From NCBI GenBank assembly GCA_944739405.2, contig OX123183.2, positions 120,908,331 through 120,972,330 on the forward strand: DNA of 64,000 nt. Direction: 5' to 3'. The stretch's first letter is position 1. Every line of letters starts with the position of its first letter. The stretch comes from Euclidia mi. Lineage: Eukaryota > Arthropoda > Insecta > Lepidoptera > Erebidae. The position numbers were made by a program, and so were the translations under genes. The notes under the pieces were generated by a model that made no database searches, had not been told where the DNA came from, and saw nothing but the letters and a program-made list of their open reading frames with translations. This document shows, piece after piece, positions 22,141-32,994 of the stretch.

Positions 22141-23038
22141 TTTTATGCCATACAGAAATATTGGTTGATTTATTTATGACGATGACCACCCGGTTACTTT
22201 TTAATGCTACCTTCTACAAACTATTAAATGAAAGAAACCACTCACCTTTGATTTGCTTAATTTTGACTGATTTATCAGCCACTACAAACGAATAATCCTT
22301 TCTTCTTCACGATCACTGAATTCACTATTCCCGCCAAAAAAATAAAAATGAAGCAAATCTACTGGCACGGACGACAGATAAAAAAGAAACACTTTTCGAA
22401 CGTGGAATGTCGATTGTTCGCGCCGGCAAATTTAAAATAGGCAAAGGTATCACGTTATAATTCCATCAGGTTTTGGTTTTTATTATTTTACGTTTCGTTA
22501 TTTGCAAGGTAAGAAATTATAATTTGAGAGCTTGGCATAGAGAATATGGGTGCTAAATCTAATACTACGAAGTGGTGTGCTCTGACTTTTGTTGGCAACT
22601 AACGGTGCATCTGCATCAAGGTTATTTTAATCGAGTGCTACTGCTTATTGAACTTTTATTGTAGGGACAATTACTGGCTCGTTTTTACTTAGAAGCCGCG
22701 TAATAATTACGCAATCTATGGGATGTATGACATGAATGAGCATCTAAACACACTGTACTTACTTAAAATATAGCTAGGTAACCACTTTAAAATCCAAGAA
22801 TTAAATAAAAAACACAAATCAATTTCATTTCATACCGGCAGCATTAACTGCATGGCTGATTATTTTCTAGTGTTTTGAAATACCGACAAATTAAATTATA
22901 TTTTCATACTTTCACTAAAATTTTATTTTCTTTAAATCGAATAGACTAGCTTGCTGAATAAATTAAATCTATTAATTTATGAATTAATAATAATTGACGG
23001 AATAAAGGAGCTGATTTGACTCTTATGGAAACTACGTA
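22141..23038. other. Anonymous intergenic DNA
   Basis: No feature recognised. Confidence 0.35.
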
Positions 23039-23145
23039 CTGCGCCCTCTATTAAAGTTGCGTAGAACTAACACCAATTCAAATAACTGAAAGGGCTACAA
23101 GGCTAATATCATGACGTCTTACAACTTTACTAATAGAGGGCGCAG
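23039..23145. mobile_element. Short terminal-inverted-repeat element (MITE)
   Basis: The left end CTGCGCCCTCTATTAAAGTT and the right end, reverse complement of CTGCGCCCTCTATTAGTAAA, form an inverted repeat with a small offset. Length is about 107 bp with no coding capacity. Confidence 0.6.
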
Positions 23146-23530
23146 GAAGCAATTGGCTATTCTTAGTATTTTTTAAGTGAGACTTTATAAGTTTATATTA
23201 ATAATGGTAGTAGGTCCTTGGGAAATACTGGAAGTACTGTGCCATCAGAACGTTTTACGTTTCCATGGATTTATACCAAGCAACTGTGTGTTCGTTGATC
23301 AGGTTTCGGCAGCAAGATCGTTTTAAGCACCAGGCTCAGGCCTGTACAAGGTTCTACACCGTGAACATAATACCTCTGTTGTGTACGTTCAGGGTAAAAC
23401 GCAGCTCATCTCACTCGACGCCAGCCCGCCAGCAATCGTATAACAAAAGAGCATCGAAATCTAGCACAGCACAAAAGTGCAAGGAGTGGCTATAAGATCA
23501 GATATTCTGATCACTATCGCCCGTACCAAG
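23146..23530. other. Less AT-rich anonymous stretch with a 76-codon frame
   Basis: A frame at 23265-23495 is Arg/Ser/Gln-rich (for example RQQDRFKHQAQACTRFYTV). It has no recognised family and no exon borders that I can support. Confidence 0.25.
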
Positions 23531-24672
23531 AGCAGATCAGACCTAGATTAGACCTGATTGGAGACATCCTAAAAAGAAGGACAGGTCAGAAGTAGGTACC
23601 CTAAACAGAAGAGCATGCATGAGAAACTTAATGGGAGTGAATGAAGCAAGTGTGTAATCGAATTGACACCCTCAATGCGAACTAGAAAGATACTTACATA
23701 CATTGACATAGGTACATACATAAAAAAATGACGTTCATAAGCGTCACTTTGTGACCTAGATGGATAAATGATTTTGACTTTGACTTACATCTAATCTAAT
23801 ACTAAGTTATAAAGCTAAAGAGTTTGTTTGGTTGAAGGCGCTTATCTCAGGAACTACCGGTCCGATTTGAAAAATTATTTCAGTGTTAGATAGGTAATTT
23901 ATCGAGGACGGCTATAGGCTATATAAAATCACGCTATGAAGCACGGAAGCGTAGCAGTAGCTTTAAATAAAGCGGGTGTAACCGCTGGCATCATTTAGTA
24001 GGTAATATATTATAAAACTCAAAAGTTGGGTTGTTTGTTTGGTTGAACACGCTAATCTCAAGAACTACTGGTCCGATTTCGATAATTATTTTGGTGTTGG
24101 ATAGCCCATTTATCGAGGAAGAACGCTATATAACAACACATTACGAGCTACGGGGGGCGGAGCAGTAGCCCTAACTAGACCGGGTGTAACCGCGTGCTTA
24201 GCTAGTTTGAAGATAAACTCGAACTAGCAAATTAAATAGACAGTTTATTTACCAATTTAAAACATTTACAGTCCATTTCAAAAGTTATAAAATAAGGAAA
24301 ATATTTATCTATTGATTACTTTTATAATATAAACAAACTATTGTGGTAAATGGAGAGGATAAAACTAGGTTAATCAAACAATATAACACTTTTTATATTG
24401 ATAAAATTTTATACTTTATTTATACAAGTTGCGAACAGACCCTTTACGAAAACTGAAACTCCATATTGTACCAATCATTACGAACATTTTCTGCTTCGGC
24501 ACCATACCTGGGAAATTACTGGTTCAGGAGATATTGAGGCTCAAAGTTAGTATGGAATTTCTGTAATTAGGTACAAAATCGATATGTCAGGATCGTTGCA
24601 AATGGCATCCCGTAGTCTCTGTTTACCCATGGTCTACCCCTTCGGGAACAGGCGTGAGTCTATGTATGTATA
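23531..24672 (+). mobile_element. RTE-like LINE 3' end split by a 0.94-kb insertion
   Basis: The segment 23531-23648 (GATTGGAGACATCCTAAAAA ... GAGTGAATGAAGCAAG) continues at 24585-24672 (ATATGTCAGGATCGTTGCAA ... CAGGCGTGAGTCTATGTATG). Together they follow the intact LINE end at 12278-12581. The DNA between (23649-24584) is therefore a later insertion and contains the left arm of the large inverted repeat. Confidence 0.65.
23649..24424 (+). repeat. Left arm of large inverted repeat
   Basis: This ~776-bp arm pairs with 26261-27021 (reverse complement) across a 1.84-kb spacer. Contents in order: GTGTAATCGAATTGACACCC, a LINE-tail fragment (ATGACGTTCATAAGCGTCAC), two chained Helitron-like copies (23795-23999 and 24000-24205), and an AT-rich segment ending TTTATACTTTATTTATA. 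The arms appear more than 90% identical by eye. Confidence 0.8.
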
Positions 24673-24832
24673 ATTAAATTACTTGTAACATATTTTCGTA
24701 GATCCATCGCGTTGGTGGCCACCGACGATGTTACCGATGCCTAACGCCCCACTTACTATGACCACCATGACCATGACTGGTCTCAGCAAAAATGGCCGTT
24801 CCCAACAATACTCATAGAAGAAAGAAACAACA

Positions 24833-25092
24833 TACCTTCACGCCTTTTATCCCCGAAGGCGTAGGCAGAGGTATATTACACACCCACACTTCGCCAGTTT
24901 TGTTTAAGTCCTAATGTAATAGGAGGCGAACCTATTGCCATCTACCGGGCGCATTATTGCGAGCGATAATTACCATGTTTAATACACACATAACTTCTAT
25001 AACTCAGAGGTGTGTTCCCGGGGTACCTGGGGATCGAACTCGAGACCATCGTCTCGGCAGTCCGTTACGTAAGTACACCACGGGGCTATCGA
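24833..25092 (-). mobile_element. SINE, family D tail with a different tRNA-like head
   Basis: The tail is at the left (CCTTTTATCCCCGAAGGCG, GGCGAACCTATTGCC). The head at the right is GGGGATCGAACTCGAGACC, CCGTTACGTAAG, CCACGGGGCTATCGAG. The same head is used at 42919-43166 but not in the 18-21 kb copies. Confidence 0.7.
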
Positions 25093-25387
25093 GAAAAAAA
25101 ATGCATTTAATAATTTTAAGAAAGAAAGAAAATGCATTATTTTATAATATACACAACCGTTTAACAATACATAAAGTACCGACACAAAAATAAGCCAAGT
25201 ATACTATGGAAGGGGAGCCCACGATGCTAAATTGGTATTTACTCGACCGTCATAGAGGTCTATTGGGTTGCAAAGCTTAGATGATAAAAAGATAAAAATT
25301 TAAATAATGTTTAATTTTTCATCGGTGGGGGGAGCGGTTATAGACTTTCAAAATATTGAATAAGAGCAGTTTCCATAATCCCTCCAG
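25093..25387. other. Anonymous spacer DNA inside the large inverted repeat
   Basis: No feature recognised. Confidence 0.35.
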
Positions 25388-25560
25388 ATAATTTAATATA
25401 TAAAATTCTCGTGTCACAGTTTTCGTTCCCATACTCCTCTGAAACGGCTTGAACGATTTTGATGAAATTTTTTGTGCTTATCCGGTATCTATGAGAATCG
25501 GCCAACATCTATTTTTCAAAAAAAAAAAAAATGCAAAACAACGTTTGCCGGGTCAGCTAG
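25388..25560 (+). mobile_element. Short non-autonomous Helitron (second copy)
   Basis: Near-identical to 17228-17403, ending TTTGCCGGGTCAGCTAG before T. The neighbouring sequence repeats ACAGCTAGTAC. Confidence 0.7.
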
Positions 25561-25971
25561 TACAGCTAGTACATCTATAAATCTTAATCTGACGCGCTTG
25601 AGTATTTTAAAACGGCGAAATAACTTATTCACACTGGCCACTTTTTAATAATGACCATGAGTTTGCGTGACACCTAAATCGTCAGATTATTCAATGAGAG
25701 CCTTTTATTAGGTTCACTTAACATCCCCTTAGAAAATCTGACACTCGCTAGAAAATTAATCGGCTCGATTAATTTTCTTTTATTTTGCATTTTGAAATCT
25801 TACCTCCAATATGCAGGATTAAGATTCCTTCTTTATTAAAAATACGTAGGACATGTATGCTATCAATATCTGACGCACTCGAGTACCTAAATCCCGAAAT
25901 CCCTTCTTGGGCTCCCCTACCATACTCATTGCATTCATTTATTGCTTAAATGTGATATTTATTGAATAAAT
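25561..25971. other. Anonymous spacer DNA
   Basis: Contains a short inverted TCGGCTCGATTAATTTTC context near 25750-25780. No gene. Confidence 0.35.
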
Positions 25972-26168
25972 CTAGGCCTCTCCTTTAAAAGGAGGAATTG
26001 GCCTACAATACCACGCTGGCTAAACGGGTTGGTATAGCATTTGTATCAAGTTTTCTTTCTCTTACAGTGCTGTTCTATGCATAATATGCTCTCTCTGTCG
26101 GCTCTTACGACACCCATGGGATGATATGGGGTGGTGACAATCCGTATTCTTAATCCGTCACCACACGG
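25972..26168 (-). mobile_element. SINE, family C, 3'-truncated
   Basis: It runs from TCTAGGCCTCTCCTTTAAAA to CCGTCACCACACGG but lacks the CATCATCATCAGCC tail. Confidence 0.7.
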
Positions 26169-26260
26169 TCGATTTTATTGAATAAAGTTTATTATTATTT
26201 TTCAATTTGGATAGGTAACTGAGTTGAATTCTGGAAGGCCAAATATTATGCCGCTTTACA

Positions 26261-27021
26261 TATAAATAAAGTATAAAATTTTATCAATATAAAAAGTTTT
26301 ATATTGTTTGATTAACCTAGTTTTATCCTCTCCATTTACCACAATAGTTTGTTTATATTATAAAGGTAATCAATAGATTAATATTTTCCTTATTTAAGAA
26401 CTTTCGAAATGTAATGTAAATGTTTTAAATTTGTAAATAAACTGTCTGTTTAATTTGCTAGTTCGAGTTTATCCTCAAACTATAGCTAAGCGCGCGGTTA
26501 CACCCGCTCTATTTAGGGCTACTGCTCCGACCCCCGTAGCTCGTAATGTGTTGTTATATAGCGTTCTTCCTCGATAAATGGGCTATCCAACACCAAAATA
26601 ATTATCGAAATCGGACCAGTAGTTCTTGAGATTAGCGTGTTCAACCAAACAAACAACCCAACTTTTGAGTTTTATAATATTACCTACTAAATGATGCCAG
26701 CGGTTACACCCGCGTTATTTAAAGCTACTGCTCCGCTCCCGTGGCTCATAGCCTATAGCCGTCCTCGGTAAATGACCTATCTAACACGAAAATAATATTT
26801 CAAATCGGACCGGTAGTTCCTGAGATAAGCGCGTTCAACCAAACAAACAAACTCTTCAGCTTTATATCTTAGTATTAGATTAGATGTAAGTCAAAGTCAA
26901 AATCATTTATCCATCTAGGTCACAAAGTGACGCTTATGAACGTCATTTTTTTATGTATGTATGTCAATGTATGTAAGTATCTTTCTAGTTCGCATTGAGG
27001 GTGTTAATTCGATTATACACT
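26261..27021 (-). repeat. Right arm of large inverted repeat
   Basis: Reverse complement of 23649-24424, beginning TATAAATAAAGTATAAAATT and ending GTTAATTCGATTATACACT. It holds the two chained Helitron-like copies in minus orientation (about 26481-26688 and 26689-26884) and the LINE-tail fragment. Confidence 0.8.
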
Positions 27022-27567
27022 GGTCACGGTATTATTAACACCCCGACATGGTCCTAGGTTAATGTTCGAGCCCAACCCCCTGATAAGAATGGGTAAAAAT
27101 ATAAAGCTATGAGTTTTGTGGACGACCAATAGACATGGTGGGCAAAAAAAACGAGATTATTTCAAGAGTGACTCATTGTGAACGCGCGCTAGATAAGAAC
27201 GGGGAAGCCAGAACAACATGTAAAATCACAATAGTTTACATATTATTATCAAATGTTTGAGTTGCGGTCATAATAATATAGACGTCATTATTTGAGGAGA
27301 GTCCCGTCCCTAACCGCGACAGTGACATAAAATGCTCAAAATTTATTCTAGTTACAAGCTGTGATTTTATCCTTGTGAACTTCGGCATGTATACTTAACT
27401 ATAATATTTACAACGTTGTAAAACTTGAAACAATGTGGCCGTGTAAGGTGGGTTTTTGAAAATCCTGGTGATACTAGATGCGCATATCGGCGGTATAGGT
27501 AGATACGTCCATTGAGATAATTTTGCTCGGGCTCTCTTTAGTGTGTTGACAGAACTTGTAACTAGAG
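27022..27567. other. Anonymous intergenic DNA
   Basis: No gene or repeat recognised. Confidence 0.35.
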
Positions 27568-27744
27568 TCATTTCGCCTGTTCGCGTCCAGCCCCCTATTC
27601 GCGTCCATTTTGCGGACCTCCCTTTAAAAATGCTCGGAAATAAGAATACTAACACACTAATAAAATGAAAAGTCAGTATCGCCAATACCTCGACGTATAA
27701 GAGACACGCACAAATAGACAAAAGTTCCGTGCGCCCAGCTAATC

Positions 27745-28326
27745 CTGTTTAAAAAAATTCGGGCAAGTGCGAGTCTGACCCGCGCACCGAGGGTTCCGTA
27801 CGCATTTTACCTTATTTGAGGTTGAATTACGCTAGTCTTCTAAATCTGTATGAGCGCCCATACAACTTAGAGGACTATCTTAAATGGAGTCTACTATGTA
27901 TGTATGGGGACACCCTTAAATTTTCCACTTTTTTTACTTTTTGTAATTTTTCCTTTATTTGTGCTGTAAGACCCTGCTTTTGGCCAAATTTCGTGATTCT
28001 AGTTCAACGGGAACTACCATATAGGTTTTCGACCCAAAACCTATAGGGTACTTACGGTTGACCTAGAATTGTCAATTTTGGTCAAAACCAAGGTCTTACA
28101 GCACAAGTAAAGGAAAAATTCAGAAAATTAAAAAAAGTTGAAAATTAAGGTTAATTTTGGTACTTTCAACTTTTCGCAAAAATCTAATTTTGACCATATC
28201 TTTTTATTCGGTTGACCCAGGACCCTGATTTTCATACACCTAATAGCAACCATAGACCTCAGTATCTGGTATAAATTTAAATTTGCTAGGTCCACCCGTT
28301 CCTGAGAAAATCGGTGGTGACACACG

Positions 28327-28357
<31 letters not shown>

Positions 28358-28415
28358 GGACAAGAAAGTGATCTTATAAGGGTTCCTTTTTTACCTTGAG
28401 GTACGGAACCCTAAA
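27745..28415 (+). mobile_element. Dispersed repeat with GGGTTCCGTAC / GTACGGAACCC ends and internal fold-back
   Basis: The left part GAGGGTTCCGTACGCATTTT and the right part TGAGGTACGGAACCCTAAAA are inverted. The interior has a fold-back of about 90-bp imperfect arms (27918-28148) around GTGCTGTAAGACC/GGTCTTACAGCAC, then a (ACAG)n tract at 28329-28357. I recall this repeat as common in Lepidoptera; its class is not assigned. Confidence 0.5.
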
Positions 28416-29357
28416 AATTAGTTAATCTCGGTTGTTCAACAAAAGAGTGCAGATGCGCGGGATATAAATAAAAAAATAGTGTGCAGCGGCGTGTTTGACG
28501 GTAAGTATTTTATTGTTTTATGTGAATTTTAGAATACATAGCTGTTTCTAGACATTAATAATGAAAAGACGAAAAGTATGAATTATGAATTAGCTTGTTT
28601 TTTTTATAGTTAACAATTAAAATAAGGTGGACGCGAATTACTACACTGAATTTATAAAACTTCCACTTTGCGTCCACAATGGACGCGAACTCGTCTATTT
28701 ATGATTTCTTTAGTTGTTTATTTTTATGTGATTAAAATATGAGAGAGAAATTGGGATTTTGTTTATTTTAACATTAATAGTATGCAATTGTAATGACCAA
28801 TTTGCGTCCACATTATTATGATTGTAATAAAAGATACAATCGATATAATAATCGATCACAAGTGGACGCAAACTATACCTGCAAGGGATAATATTAAAGC
28901 AAATTGCGTCCATATTTTCATGAAATAGAAATAATCGCATAAATACATTCTATATATATTTTTTTTTATAATTTAAAATACATTTTTGATTAAGACTGAG
29001 TTTAAAATTGAATTATTACATTTAATTTCTTTTATTCCATATTTTTTCTATTCAAGATGAGTTCTTAGGAGACAAGATTAAAGATTAAAGATTAAAGATT
29101 TATTTATTTGTTCATGTGTTTTACAAAAGATGTTCATTTAAAAGTTAGGTACTTATAAACATGTTTTGCCATAGATGGCATACAAATATAACAGGCTTGA
29201 ATTTAAATACATTAATAATGATAAGACAATTGAAACAGTCATAATAACAATAAAATAGTATGTCAAGAAATAAAATTAAAAAAAAAGATATATGTCATTG
29301 TAAATATAGTAAAAAAAATGCATAATATATTAATAATTATAAGTGGATTAAATTAAT

Positions 29358-30557
29358 CTAACTACATAATTTCACTTTATCATTTAGAAAATCGTGCACA
29401 TTATAAAAAGCTTTTTGGGATAGCATTTCTTTAAGTTTGTGTTTAAACATATTTATATTTAATGATTTATACTCTTTTGGCAGCTTGTTGAAAATTTTAG
29501 GTGCCATGCAGAAAATGCTTTTGCTCATAAGAGCAGTTTTGGCACTGTGCATACATAGCCTTTGACTATCTCTCCTGTTCCGTTGGACAATATCCGAAAG
29601 ACGTGGGAACAATTGAGGATTAGTTTTGACAAAAATACATACTTCCATAATATACAAGCAAGGAAATGTCAAAATTTTGTAATTAATAAAAAATGGGCGG
29701 CAGCTATCAGTGACTTTCAATCCAAACATGGCACGTATGCAGCGTTTTTGTAATTTGAACACAACTTCCCTATCAGTCGAGTTGCCCCAGAAAATTACAC
29801 CATAACGCAGAGTAGACGCCACTAGCCCATGATACGCAGTGAGTAGGGTTGCAATATTGACAGATGGAGCAAGCATAAATAGAGCATATGAGGATTTACT
29901 GATTTTATTGCTAACATATTCGATATGACTTTTCCAATCTAATTTCTTATCAATATATATTCCAAGAAATTTGGCAGTATCTACTTGTTTAATTAATTTA
30001 TTATCATATATAATATTTATTTCTGATGGAGTCTCGGTGCGTTGTTTAAAATGCATGATGTTAGTTTTATTCAAATTTATTTTTAAATTATTATTATCTA
30101 GCCACGAAATTATTGATGTCAAAGAATTATTGATGTCATTTTCATAGGAATTAGTGCTTCTGCATGCAACTGTCAGTGTGCTGTCGTCAGCAAAAAGAGT
30201 CATTGGTTGGATTGTCGAATTTGGAAAGTCATTTATATATAAAATAAATAAAAGTGGTCCCAACACGCTCCCCTGCGGAACACCGAAGTTTAGAAATCGT
30301 TCACTAGATGAGAATGTTAATTCTGTTTTTGTCTTAATATCTAATTTTGAAATGGCCGTAATTTGTTTTCTGTGGGATAAATATGATTCTAAAAGTTTCA
30401 GGACATTTCCTCTTATTCCATAACAGTCTAGTTTGTTTTTAAGGATATTATAGTCAACGTAGTCGAAGGCCTGGGTCATATCGCAATAAATGGCACACAC
30501 TGGTATTCTTTTATCAATATTAAGCATTATATTGTGTATAAAATCATAGACAGCCAT
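29358..30557 (-). pseudogene. LINE reverse transcriptase, C-terminal part
   Basis: A 399-codon open frame. It contains the RT palm motifs AIYCDMTQAFDYVDYNIL, FGVPQGSVLGPLLFILYIND and the catalytic box MTLFADDSTLTV, then the thumb region LKINLNKTNIMHF and KFLGIYIDKKLDWKSHI. The C-terminal RWGVIFWGNS-like segment (here LRYGVIFWGN) is typical of CR1/Jockey-group elements. Upstream RT motifs lie in other frames (30560-30772 and 30735-31550), so the protein is interrupted by at least two frameshifts and the copy is not functional as it stands. FADD is intact. Confidence 0.85.
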
Positions 30558-30559
30558 AT

Positions 30560-31550
30560 TTATTGTAGAATTTTGACGAAAACCTTTTTGTTCACGACAG
30601 AGTATGCGGTTTTTTCTAAATACTTATATATTTGATTATATATATATTTTTCAAATACCTTGGATATGACTGATATTAAAGCAATAGGTCTATAATTATG
30701 TAATAATTCCCTGTTATCTTTTTTAAAAAGCGGTTTAATTATGGAAGTTTTGAGACTCAGGGAAGGTACCATTTACTATACATAGATTTAGAATAAAGCT
30801 TAGGTGATGGCAAATCAAATGTCCCACAGATTTGATTACTTCTGTTGCTATTTCATCTGGACCGACACTTCTTGTATTTTTTAGTCCTTTTATAATATTT
30901 AGGATATCTTGAGGTAGGCTAGGGTTCATAAACATTGAGTCCCGTTGATGTTTTATTAGGGAAGTAACTTTATTTCCGTAACCGCGCATTGGAACAACTT
31001 TTTCAATAAAATAGTCATTAAATGCGTTTGCTATAGTCAATGGATTACTTACATATTTATGGTCAACTTGTATTTTATGTATATGGTCTTTAGGTATATT
31101 ATATTTATTACTATTAATAATTTGCCATGTTGCTTTAGTCTTATTTTTTGAAGTATTTATGTTAAAACAATTTTGAGCGCTTTTAGTTAAATTTATAATT
31201 TTTTTAAATAGTTTATTGTATTCTTTGAATTTTTTTTTATTTGTTTGAGTTCCTTTATGACGATAGGTCCATAAGAGCTGCCTTTTTGTCTTGCTACATA
31301 TTTTTATGCCTCGTGATATCCATTTCGGCTTCTTGTTAATATTTATAGTAATGACATGGAAAGGAAAACATAAATTATAGAATAGTTGGAATTGGTCAAT
31401 AAAAAGATCGTAAGCTACATTAGCATCATCAGTCTCATAAATATCAGCAAAAGATAAGTTTTTTAAACAGTCTTGAAATTTTACAATATTGTCTTTAGAA
31501 TAATCCCTTTGCTCCTTACGCCAATATTTAAGAATACATTTACTTTTCAC
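30560..31550 (-). pseudogene. LINE reverse transcriptase, N-terminal part, two frames
   Basis: Frame 30735-31550 (271 codons) covers the linker between endonuclease and RT and the first RT blocks (LKNTRSVGPDEIATEVIK, FILNLCIVNGTFPES). Frame 30560-30772 continues with TSIIKPLFKKDN and NYRPIALISVISKVFEKYIY. The order and spacing match one LINE open reading frame split by frameshifts near 30740 and 30570. Confidence 0.8.
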
Positions 31551-31992
31551 TGGACACTTAAGTAGCTGGGCAGTATGATCCGATAGCGCAAACTCTATAA
31601 TTTCAGCCCTGCATGTTTTAAAGAAATTATGTGCAAAATTATCTATGCATGTTTGGCTTATATTACGTGTTGGTTTTACAAGAAAGAAGAAGGAAAAAAA
31701 AATACAAAAGATGATTAATTATAGAAAGCGTTTTGTGATATTCGTGAGAAGAAGAAATCGATAAGACAAATATGTACATAATTATGTAAAAATTATGCTA
31801 TTCCGAAGACCACAATATTGGACAACATGTATTGTTATTTTTTATCTTTGATTTTTAGTTACATCGATGTTGAGAACAATAAATAGTTATTTATAGTTTC
31901 TATAAAGTGATTTAATAATGATAATAATGTAGACTTTTTATAACTTTAATCTTAAATGTAGAAATTGTTAAAAGCCAATCTTTCTTTAGATT

Positions 31993-32046
31993 GTCTTAAC
32001 AATATGACCCTTATATGAAGGATTATAAGGCTGATATTGTTAAGAC
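31993..32046. repeat. Hairpin with ~23-bp arms
   Basis: GTCTTAACAATATGACCCTTATA pairs with its near-exact inverse ending GATATTGTTAAGAC around a short GAAGGAT loop. It lies next to the right-end GGACGC motifs of the candidate DNA transposon. Confidence 0.65.
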
Positions 32047-32295
32047 TAAGCTGGTGGACGCGAACTGGTCCACAGGTGGACGCAATTTGGATTTTTTGGA
32101 CGCAAACTGGGTAAAATGCCATATTTTGAAGTTTGTCTACTTAAAAAAAAAACACAACAAGTTTCGAACAAAACTGAAAGTTATTATTAAAATAGACAAT
32201 ATATAAATTTTTCATTGAATCACTTTGCTGGAACATTTTTATTTTCTCCTTCAAACTTGCCAACTGCACTAAATGGACGCGAACAGGCGAAATGA

Positions 32296-32651
32296 TCCTA
32301 TAGAGTTACAAAAAATGATATGTATGCTTCTACTCATCCGATTTTGATAAGACCTTTACAACATACATACATTGGAGTTTTCACCCTTCTACTCGACATT
32401 ACTTCTCAGCATGATCATCAGTAATCAGTAATCTTTATTTGCATTACACAATGAGAACTTATATGTAACTTATGAACTATGAGATCATAATGGACCCTAT
32501 AAGGCCTTGGACCGAGGATTTGGAACAAAATATTAAGGATCTCATAATAGCGCTTTAGCGTATTTGAACATACGGTATTTGTGGTTCTCAGTTGTACCAG
32601 CGCTGGATTCTCAACGCAATCCATAGCGGATGAGATTTATTTATTAATAGA
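32296..32651. other. No gene recognised
   Basis: Anonymous DNA between the candidate transposon and a Helitron-like copy. Confidence 0.35.
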
Positions 32652-32892
32652 CTAGAGGATGCCAGCGGTTACACCCGCGTTATTTAGGCTACTGCTCCGC
32701 TCCCGTCGCTCATAGCGCGATGTTATATAGCCTTCCTCGATAAATGGGCTATCTAACACTGAAAGAGTTTTTCAAATCGGACCATTTTCATTCCATTGTT
32801 TCGTTGAACGCGCTAATCTCAGGTACTACACCTGAGATTAGCGCGTTCAACCAAACAAACAAACTCTTTAGCTTTGTATATTAGTATTAGAT
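32652..32892 (-). mobile_element. Non-autonomous Helitron-like element with internal perfect hairpin
   Basis: It starts CTAGAGGATGCCAGCGGTTA and ends at ATATTAGTATTAGA, the reverse of copies A and B. Positions 32803-32824 and 32830-32851 form a perfect 22-bp inverted repeat with a 5-base loop, duplicating GTTGAACGCGCTAATCTC in inverse orientation. Confidence 0.65.
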
Positions 32893-32994
32893 TTATCACT
32901 TTAATTACGTCACATGGCATGGCATCTATAATGTGGTTATATTAAATGTATGCCTATGTCACAGTACACAATATTGAATATACATATATGTATA

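Larger units (their letters stand above)
29083..31685 (-). mobile_element. CR1-like LINE, 5'-truncated, frameshifted
   Basis: Read on the minus strand, sequence near 31680-31550 encodes the end of an APE-type endonuclease (CIDNFAHNFF, EFALSDHTAQ). It is followed by reverse transcriptase in three overlapping frames, a 3' UTR, and a tail of tandem AATCTTT units at 29083-29103. Microsatellite-like 3' tails are usual for CR1/L2-type LINEs. It sits inside the candidate DNA transposon. Confidence 0.8.
27568..32295. mobile_element. Candidate DNA transposon with 22-bp perfect terminal inverted repeats and many GGACGC motifs
   Basis: 27568-27589 (TCATTTCGCCTGTTCGCG...) is the exact reverse complement of 32274-32295. 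TTGTAACT occurs just outside both ends, so the ends may extend further. The motif TGGACGC(G/A)AA recurs in both orientations at 27598, 28628, 28668, 28680, 28802, 28863, 28904, 32055, 32077 and 32097, clustered towards the two ends. The interior is broken by a dispersed repeat (27745-28415) and a LINE (29083-31685), leaving about 1.4 kb of the element itself. No transposase frame was recognised and no clean target duplication was found. Confidence 0.55.
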
